64,000 nucleotides of DNA from Elephas maximus indicus (taxonomy: Eukaryota > Chordata > Mammalia > Proboscidea > Elephantidae). Positions 56,921-64,000 of this stretch are shown one piece after another; positions within the stretch are counted from its first letter, which is position 1; the number at the start of each line of letters is the position of its first letter. The notes under the pieces were generated by a model. That model saw only the letters and a list, made by a program, of their open reading frames with translations, did no database searches and had not been told where the DNA came from. The stretch spans positions 38,886,378 to 38,950,377 of the forward strand of contig NC_064839.1 in the NCBI RefSeq assembly GCF_024166365.1. Direction: 5' to 3'. Position numbers and translations under genes: made by a program.

Positions 56921-57879
56921 TTTTTTATTGATTAATCAGTAGATAAGAACTGCTTTAGGTGAAGGGAAAGACAACACTCAATACATGGAAGGTCAGCTCA
57001 ATTGGACTGGACCAAAAGCAAAGAAGTTTCCGGGATAAAATGAATGCTTCAAAGGTCAGCGGAGCAAGGGCGGGGGTCTGGGGACCATGGTTTGCGGGGA
57101 CTTCTAAGTCAATTGGAAAATAATTCTATTATGAAAACATTCTGCATCCCACTTTGAACTGTGGCGTCTGGGGTCTTAAATGCTAACACGCGGCCATCTA
57201 AGATGCATCAATTGGTCTCAACCCACCTGGAGCAAAGGAAAATGAAGAACACCAAGGTCACACGACAACTAAGAGCCCAAGAGACAGAAAGGGCCACATG
57301 AACCAGAGACCTACATCATCCTGAGACCAGAAGAACTACTTGGTGCCCGGCCACAATCAATGACTGCCCTGACAGGGAGCACAACAGAGAACTCCTGAGG
57401 GAGCAGGAGATCAGTGGGATGCAGACCCCAAATTCTCATAAAAAGACCATACTTAATGGTCTGACTGAGACTAGAGGAATCCCGGCGGCCATGGTCCCCA
57501 GACCTTTTGTTGGCACAGGACAGGAACCATCCCCAAAGACAACTCATCAGACATGAAAGGGACTGGTCAGCGGGGGGGAGAGAGATGCTGATGAAGAGTG
57601 AGCTAATTATATCAGGTGGACACTTGAGATTGTGTTGGCATCTCTTGTCTGGAGGGGGGATGGGAGGATAGAGAGAGAGGGAAGCTGGCAAAATTGTCAC
57701 GAAAGGAGAGACTGAAAGGGCTGACTCAATAGGGGGAGAGCAAGTGGGAATACGGAGTAAGATGTATGTAAACTTATATGTGACAGACTGATTGGATTTG
57801 TAAACGTTCACTTGAAGCTTAATAAAAGTTAATTAAAAAAATAACATTGAATGTATTAATATAAAAAAAGAGAAGATTC

Positions 57880-58222
57880 CCACTGGAGTTATGAGCAGGA
57901 AAAATTTCATATCTAGTGGCCTAGCTATGTATGGAGGTAAGAGGGTAAGAGCATCATCCTTATGGAAGGCCATGTGGCATGCTATGTTTTGGGGACACTG
58001 AGCAAACTAGTTTTTCCAAACATGAGGGTTTCTGCAGAGGAATAGTAAAAAACGCTAGCTGGGCAGGAAAGAGCCCAATTGTGGAAATCCTTGAAGGTAA
58101 GGTTAGGGCATTTTAACATTATCCTTGATTTGGCAGAGAAGAGTTAAAGCTTTTGAGCAATGGAGTGACATAATGAATGTAGTGTTGGGTTAATCTGGCT
58201 GCTAGAGTTTAGCAGTATCATG
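57880..58222 (-). mobile_element. L2 fragment
   Basis: 'gaaatccttgaaggtaaggttagggc', 'ttgagcaatggagtgacataatg', 'taatctggctgctagag' in inverted L2 order. Confidence 0.6.
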
Positions 58223-58225
58223 TGG

Positions 58226-58660
58226 TATGGTTGTATTGGTCAGGATTCTCCAGAGAAACAGAATCCATAGGAGATGTGTGTATGTGAGTGTGTGTGTGCG
58301 TGTGTGTGTGTGTAGAGAGAGAGATTTTTATTTAAGGAATTGGCTCAAGTGACTGTGAGGGCTGAAAATTTAAAACTTGTAGAGCAGGCTGGCAGGCTGG
58401 AAACTCAGGAAGAATTTGATTCTGCGCTGTTGAGGCAGAATTTCTTCTTCCCCTGGAAACCTAAGGTTTTACTCTTAAGGCCTTCAACTGATTGTATGAA
58501 TCCCACCTACATTATTGAGGGTAACCTTCTTTACTTCAACTGATTGTAGTTGTTAATCACACCTACAAAATACCTTCACAGCAACACCTAGATTAGTGTT
58601 TGATTAAATAACTGGGTATGATAGCCTAGCCAAGTTAACACATAAGACTAACCATTACAA
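58226..58660 (-). mobile_element. Old LTR-type repeat with internal (GT)n
   Basis: 'ggattctccagagaaacagaatcc', a (gt)n/(ga)n run at 58276-58324, 'ttaaggaattggctcaagtgactgtg', 'aaggccttcaactgattgtatg', 'tagccaagttaacacataag'. This is a widespread mammalian repeat; I am not sure of its family name. Confidence 0.55.
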
Positions 58661-58751
58661 TCATTTATGCAGAAATCATTTAATAATCTTACCAAATAAT
58701 TTAATACCCAAATACTACTATGCGGAATATATACCCATTTATTTAAAAATC

Positions 58752-58823
58752 TATGGGGCAGTTCTATTCTATCCTATAGGGTTGCTATGAGTCGGAATCG
58801 ACTCGATGGCACTGGGTTTTGGG
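58752..58823 (+). mobile_element. AfroSINE, 5'-truncated to about 72 bp, exact duplication
   Basis: Starts 'tatggggcagttctattc' and ends 'ggcactgggttttggg'. tatttaaaaatc occurs at 58740-58751 and 58824-58835. Confidence 0.9.
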
Positions 58824-58835
58824 TATTTAAAAATC

Positions 58836-59329
58836 GCATATCTTGTTAAAGTCCGGGTTTATGCTAGGATGGAAATGACCATGGAACTATTTTGAGTTCA
58901 TAAGTCTGGCCATTCTCTTCCTGACCATCTTTTAGCCTGTTATCCCTTGCGAGTCCATGAATTATTTGTTGTTCTCATTTTCTTCTGTTTTGCTTTTGAT
59001 ACTTTCTGCTGGCTCTTGCTGGTCCAGTTCTGTGATAATGAATTATAGCCAGGGGTGGAGATCAGAAGTAAGAATGGAGACTGGTATAGCCAAAACCAGA
59101 ATCAACATCTGGATAAACTCTTGTAAACTCATTTTTCAAGAGCACATCTCACCCCAGTTGCAGTAGCATTTACCTTTTGGGCGTGAGATTGTCATTTTGC
59201 CCTGTAAATGTGTTTCATGATCCACTAATTGTATTTGACATATTGGTATCACTATTTTTATTTAAGAGGATCTTAGAGTCAGGAAGGATAAACAGCTTAT
59301 ACAAAATCTTGTGTCCTATCTGGGAGAGA
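58836..59329. other. No gene seen
   Basis: Unique sequence; small frames at 58957-59166 and 59177-59527 lack protein features. Confidence 0.45.
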
Positions 59330-59690
59330 ACAAACTCCATGTCTCTGTATCTCCTGTTTCTTCTGCCTAGAATGTTCTCCTCCCCATCCCCACCCCACTC
59401 CCAGTCCACCCACCAAACTCCTACTCAGACTCCTAAACTCTGTCAGATGTGCCTTTTCTGTGCAACCTTCCCTTATTCCCTTGCTAAATCCTGTCCCCTC
59501 CCCTACCCCCCATTTCATCCCCTATAGAAATAATCATTCTCTTGGTTATACAAGCTTCTGTAATTATGTGTATTTGTTTATGTGTCTGTCTTCCCTGTTG
59601 GACTACAGGGATGCTGAGGGCCTTCTCTTTTGGTCCCCAGCACCAAGTACAGTTTCTGGTACCCAGCAGGTGCTCAATTAATGTTGTCAA
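59330..59690 (+). mobile_element. L2 LINE 3' end
   Basis: 'ttcttctgcctagaatgttctcc' to 'cagcaggtgctcaattaatg', classic L2 3' order. Confidence 0.72.
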
Positions 59691-59819
59691 ATCCAAGGGG
59701 GAGAGAATCTACAGGCACAGCGCAAAATTCTAAACTCTTCTAACAGTCTAAAACCATCCCCACCTAGATTAATTTCATTCTTTAAAATGTTTGGGAAAGG
59801 GAGTTTCACAACCCTCTTG

Positions 59820-60310
59820 TAGCCGTAGGGGAAATGTCTGTGCCGTCCCTTCATGGCAGTATCTTGGGAGGCTGCTACCTCGACTCCCTGCGGTGCGCGC
59901 AGAGGTGCTGGTGGCCGTGATAGGTGCCCTCGACCGTGACCACGACCGCCCCGGGGCGCTCCGCAGAGTGAGGCAGTTTTCCTGGCCTTTCCGCGTTTCC
60001 AACGTGGATGCCCACTCTTCTCCTCTTTGTCTTCGTTTTCTCACATTTCCTACTCCCGGGAGCTTTGTTTTGTTCCTCCAGAGATCCGCTTTCCTCACCA
60101 CATCCTCCTCCACCCACCACCTCTCACGGGGCGCCCCACAGGGAGAAGGGTAGAGTCCGCGCGGCGGGCGGGAGTGGCTTCCACCTGCGAGCCAGGTGTG
60201 TTTGCCTTCGCACAGTGAGCGTGCCTTCTGGCTTTTCGGAGTTGTGATCAGACAGGCGTGAAGCGGAATCAACCAGCGGTTAGGACTGAGTGAACTGAGC
60301 ACAGTTTAGT
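59820..60310. promoter_or_regulatory. CpG island, probable promoter
   Basis: About 30 or more CpGs in roughly 490 bp, in a window otherwise poor in CpG, and free of repeats. Dense parts are 59880-60000 and 60125-60260. Candidate 5' splice sites on plus include GCCAG|GTGTGT near 60198. Unlike 5323-6197 it is not attached to a LINE. From remembered human gene order the next gene on this side of CHST4 is ZNF19, transcribed away from CHST4, i.e. plus strand here; that link is an inference. Overlapping open frames here (up to 175 codons) reflect base composition. Confidence 0.6.
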
Positions 60311-61121
60311 TAAGGGGCGAGGAGGAAGTTCCTTCCTACAGCGACAGACTGGCCCTTCCAGCCTCTTTTAACTTCCTCTAGATAAAACTGCGGGTCCCCC
60401 GGCTTGGGGTTGAATCCTGTAGCAGGGTCTTGGGAAAGCAGAGTCCTGGAGGTTCACACACAGCCCAGTCCTCAGGGTGCCACCAGAACAGGCCCTAGGT
60501 GGACCTGGGGAAGGAGAAGGCTGGGTTCAGGGGCTTGAAGCGGGGGTGGGGGGGGCGGAGTCAGTTCAGTAAGGGTCAGTGTGGACCATGGGGCAAATGT
60601 GTATAGTTGCCCTCTTGACTTCAAGTCTGTAACTAAAGTGAGGCCCAGGTGGCCCCACTTCTCCAGCTTTAGGGTCTCCCTCCAAACACTTTCCTCAGGT
60701 GACAGGGTATTGCCCCCCACCCCCTGTATTTCATTGAGAAAACTGCTCAAGTTAAAGTCACCCTAGGCTTCAGGCTTTAGCCTAGAAATTGGTGGGAAAA
60801 GACAGTTTGGAGTTGAGAGGAGTAGAGAATGAAGCAGGATTAACCTGTCCACATTAGCAAGGGAGGAGGTGAGAGAGGAACCACAAATAATGGTTTTGTT
60901 TGTATTTTTCGCTAGCAAATCTCTACAAGTAGTATATTTTAAGCTAGGATAGAGACAGTTTTCCTAGACATGTAACAGTGGAACCTTGAAATTACAAATA
61001 TTTCTTTTTTTTAAAATGCAAATACCTAAGGTATTTACCTAAGGACCCAAAATGCTGACAGTGGTTCCCGTAACAATAGTCAAGTTTCCCATAAGAAACA
61101 GAAGACACTCTCACTGAAGTT
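60311..61121. other. No gene seen; G-run downstream of the CpG island
   Basis: A G-run at about 60541-60559 could form a G-quadruplex. No coding exon is recognised; this could be first-intron sequence of a gene starting in the CpG island. Confidence 0.4.
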
Positions 61122-61136
61122 TAGAAGGGAATTTAT

Positions 61137-61908
61137 TTATTTATTTAGAAATCTGCATCTGTTATTTGTTGAACTGGCTTTGAGGTTTTCTCTTTCCCCA
61201 AGAAAGCCAATTTCTTTCTTTTTTAAATTGTAATTTAGCTGAAGGTTTACAGAACAAACTAAAAAAAGGAAACCCCCGTGGTGTAGTGGTTAAGTGCAAT
61301 GGCTGCTAACCAAAAGGTCAGCAGTTTGAATCCACTGGGCACTCTTTGGAAACTCTATGGGGCAGTTCTACTCTGTCCTATAGGGTTGCAGAACAAACTA
61401 GCTTCTCGTTAAACAATTAGTACATGTATTGTTTTGTGACATTGGTTGCCAACCCCACAACACGTCAACACTTACCCCTTCTCAACCTTGGGTTCCCTAT
61501 TACCAGCTTTCCGGTCCCCTCCTGCCTTCTAGTCCTTGCCCCTGAGCTGGTGTGCCCGTTTAGTCTCACTTTGTTTTATGGGCCTGTCTAGTCTTTGGTT
61601 GAAGGGTGAACCTCAGGAGTGACTTCATCACTGAGTTAAAAGTGTGTCCAGGGGCCATACTTTTGGGGTTTCTCCAGTCTCTGTCAGACCAGTAAGTCTG
61701 ATCTTTTTTTGTGAGTTAGAATTTTGTTCTGCATTTTTCTCCAGCTCTGCCTGAGACCCTCTATTGTGATCCCTGCCAGAGCAGTTGGTGGTGGTAGCCG
61801 GGCACCATCTAGTTGTCCTGGACTCAGTCTGGTGTAGGCTGTAGTACTTGTGGTCCATTAGTCATTGAACTAATCTTCCCCTTGTGTCTTTGGTTTTCTT
61901 CATTCTCC
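61137..61908 (-). mobile_element. L1 3' UTR insertion carrying a 3' transduction
   Basis: Read on minus: L1 3' UTR from 61908 to its normal end near 61226 ('ctaaattacaattt' plus A6), then about 75 bp of non-L1 sequence (61145-61218), then a second A-rich tail (aaataaataaat, 61136-61147). Exact 15-bp duplication tagaagggaatttat at 61122-61136 and 61909-61923 encloses all of it. Split by a SINE at 61262-61388. Confidence 0.85.
61262..61388 (+). mobile_element. AfroSINE lacking its 3' tail, with duplication
   Basis: Starts with A6 then 'ggaaacccccgtggtgtag' and stops at 'tgtcctatagggttg', before the usual tail. Exact 12-bp duplication cagaacaaacta at 61250-61261 and 61389-61400. Confidence 0.88.
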
Positions 61909-61923
61909 TAGAAGGGAATTTAT

Positions 61924-62699
61924 GAAGGGAGTGTTTATAGAAATGCGGTACACGTTAAAGGAACCAGCAAGAAAAGATAAGGCACCCAGGGTCTAGCAGC
62001 AGCAGGAAGCTGTTAGTACCCCTAGGTTTGAAGGGATGAGGGGAGCTTTGTGAGAGCTGAAGAGTAGTAGGAGGGCCACCTGACAGGAACTGTAGCTGAA
62101 GAGGAAGCAGGTATCACCAGTCTTTAGACTCTGAGAAGGGAGGGAGTGGCTGGGGGGGCAGGGGTGGAAATACCCCAGTCTTTCTGTCTTCCCACCCTGA
62201 TTTTCATTGGCTGAAACTAGAAGTTAGAGGGCAAAGAAACCCATTGTTGCTGTGTTCAGGGATCAGCCTGAGGGCCCAGAGAGGGTTCTGAGGGGGTGAG
62301 AGCGTATAGGGGGTAACCAGCACAGTCAGGGCCACAATTAGGATGAGATGAGCAAGACCAAGTTGTGCAAGGGCAAGGTCTTTTGATATCTTGTTTATCA
62401 TGAATGTTTGCATTACTTTTCCTTTTTAAAGAATGTTACATTAAAATGTTATTTATCCTGATTACCGTGTTCTTAATGACCCCATAAATTTTGCACCCAC
62501 GGTGAGTGCCTCACTCGCCTCGCCCTAGTCCTGGCCCTGAAGTGGTTCTCTCTGGATAGGTAGATTATGGGTGGTTTTCATTTTCTCATTTTTGCTCACT
62601 TGTATTTTCTAATTTTTAAAAGTGAGCATGTATTTCTTACATAATAAAAACATATAAAATGTAAAAATATCTTCTTTGAAAGTAGGTATCCCTCTGTGC
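61924..62699. other. No gene seen
   Basis: Unique sequence, no exon or repeat recognised. Confidence 0.45.
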
Positions 62700-63035
62700 A
62701 GCACGGAGAAGACTTGGCAGACGAATCAAATGTTTGTTGAACTAGTGAATAAATGAATGTGTATATAAACTGTATACCCAACTCCTACCTCTTATAAGGT
62801 CTAACTGAAATACCACCTTCTCATAAAGCCTTTCCCTACATACCCAACACATTGGCCTGCAAAGCCCTACACAATCTGTCTGTTCCCAGCCCCATCTCTT
62901 AGTACCCTCCCCTTACTCCTGCTGCTCTCCTCCTCCTGACTTGGCTCTCCTGCACTGCACTGGCTTCCTCCTTGCTACTCCTCTTGGCACCCAGGAGAAA
63001 ATCGATTAATATCTGTTGAATGAATGCATGAATGT
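62700..63035 (+). mobile_element. L2 LINE fragments
   Basis: 'gactaactgaaataccacc'-like region at 62805, 'cctgcaaagccctacacaatctg', 'tgcactggcttcctccttgc', ending 'tgaatgaatgcatgaatg'. Confidence 0.62.
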
Positions 63036-63085
63036 GGCCTCTCCCACTTTTCTATTATCCTTGATATAAGCTATTTTGTTCTATA

Positions 63086-63298
63086 ACCAAACCAAACCCA
63101 TTGCTGTGGAGCTGATTCGACTCATAGCAACCCTACAGCACAGAGTAGAACTGCCCCCATAGAGTTTCCAAGGCTATAATTATAATCTTTACGGAAGCAG
63201 ACTGTCACATCTCTCTCCTTCAGAGTGACTGGTGGGTTTGAACCACAGACCTTTCGGTTAGCAGCTGGGTGCTTAACTACTGGGCCACCAGGGCTCCT
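63086..63298 (-). mobile_element. AfroSINE with exact 12-bp duplication
   Basis: Tail 'acccattgctgtggagctg' at left, head 'gggccaccagggctcc' at right. ttttgttctata at 63074-63085 and 63299-63310. Confidence 0.93.
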
Positions 63299-63310
63299 TT
63301 TTGTTCTATA

Positions 63311-63545
63311 GGTATGTATTTATTGTATCTCCCCTACTCTAAAGAACTTGGGCCATTTGCTCATTTTGATATGAACTTTGGTGCCTGGCACAACGTTTGC
63401 TATGTAGTAATAACAAATATTAACAATAGTAGGAAGAGCCATCATTAGTGGGATTACTATAGGATAAGCACAGTATTAAACATTTATAGGTATCACCTAA
63501 CTTATATATTTAAATGACTGTGAGGATATCTACATTTTTTTTCTT
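63311..63545 (+). mobile_element. L2/MIR-type scraps
   Basis: 'ggtgcctggcacaacgtttgc' is L2-like; 'aggataagcacagtattaaac' is MIR-like. Both short. Confidence 0.4.
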
Positions 63546-63547
63546 AA

Positions 63548-64000
63548 TTTTTAGTGTGCTGTAAGTGAGAATTTACAAACTGAATCAGTCTCTCATACAA
63601 AAACTTACATATACCTTGCTATGTACTCCTAGTTGCTCTCCTTCTAATGAGACAGCACACTACTTCCCTCCACTCTATATTTTCGTGTCCATTTGATCAG
63701 TTTCTGACCCCCTCTGCCCTCTCATCACTGCTCCAGACAGGAGATGCCAACATAGTCTCACGTGCCTACTTGAGCCAAGAAGCTCACTCTTCACCAGTAT
63801 CATTTTCTATCCCATAGTCCAGTCCAATCCCTGTCTGAAGAGTTGGCTTTGGGCATGGTTCCTGTCTTGGGCTAACAGAGGATCTGCCGTCCTTCTAGTC
63901 TCAGTCAGACCATTAAGTCTGGTCTTTTTACAAGAATTTGGTCCTGCTCCCTCAGGGGTTCTCTGTTGTGTTTCCTGTAAGGGCAGTCATTGGTAGTAGC
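63548..64000 (-). mobile_element. L1 3' UTR, continues past the window end
   Basis: Inverted L1 3' terminus ('gtgagaatttacaaactgaa') onward, matching 2163-2640 in order. Confidence 0.85.

Larger units (their letters stand above)
55216..57840 (+). mobile_element. L1, 5'-truncated, best preserved copy
   Basis: Starts late in the RT region, includes the ORF2 C-terminal third and a complete 3' UTR ending 'cttgaagcttaataaaag' plus A-rich tail. A perfect duplication of about 16 bp (aaaaataacattgaat) at 55200-55215 and 57837-57852 frames it. Its coding part has far fewer defects than the other L1 copies, so it is probably the most recent L1 insertion in the window. Confidence 0.92.

Noticed and set aside
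59775..60302. 175-codon minus-strand frame and overlapping plus frames in the CpG island
   Set aside because: GC-rich composition lowers stop frequency; frames overlap on both strands and show no domain.
60311..64000. Zinc-finger (ZNF19-like) exon
   Set aside because: No C2H2 repeats (C-x2-C...H-x3-H with TGEKPY linkers) occur in any frame.

Overview
The window is mammalian nuclear DNA from an afrotherian, most likely an elephant or close relative. Three things point there. It carries about 28 copies of a tRNA-headed SINE of the AfroSINE type, an RTE (BovB-like) LINE whose 3' tail resembles the SINE tail, and a lineage-specific L1 with a long, recurrent 3' UTR. Older shared mammalian repeats (L2, MIR, MER5-like and other hAT fossils, MaLR-type LTRs, old L1M) fill much of the rest.

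Only one protein-coding gene can be supported: CHST4 (N-acetylglucosamine 6-O-sulfotransferase 2) on the minus strand. Its whole coding sequence lies in one exon at 31708-32877, with a clear splice acceptor just upstream. Its 5' non-coding exon(s) and promoter should lie to the right but could not be placed. A CpG-rich block at about 59820-60310 looks like a promoter. From remembered human gene order (TAT - CHST4 - ZNF19) it could be the start of a zinc-finger gene running out of the window to the right. No TAT or zinc-finger exon was found.

Layout: 0-7.3 kb, nested SINEs in old L1M plus an internally deleted minus-strand L1. 7.3-9.5 kb, L2 and MIR. 9.5-15.6 kb, two fused L1 3' ends inside an ancient repeat, with a SINE-in-L1 and an RTE-in-SINE nest. 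16.8-17.6 kb, an LTR-like patch. 18.2-21.4 kb, a full-length but decayed RTE. 22-25 kb, L1 3' UTRs and a long L2. 25-31 kb, mostly unique sequence with DNA-transposon fossils. 31.7-33.7 kb, CHST4 and two adjacent SINE insertions. 34.4-37 kb, L1, a truncated RTE with a 245-codon open stretch, and a short non-autonomous RTE. 37-47 kb, L1M, L2, MIR and a composite L1. 48-50 kb, two abutting RTE pieces. 50-55 kb, LTRs and L2. 55.2-57.8 kb, the youngest-looking L1. 58-64 kb, LTR, L2, CpG island, an L1 that appears to carry a 3' transduction, and a further L1 at the edge.

The most notable signals are retrotransposition by-products. One is a SINE copy at 33.35-33.74 kb that brought along about 120 bp of flank from a SINE 6 kb away and ends in a second SINE tail. 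Others are an L1 with a transduced 3' flank at 61.1-61.9 kb, a double L1 3' end inside one target-site duplication, and several SINEs truncated at either end but flanked by exact duplications. All family names are from recognition by eye; no database search was run.
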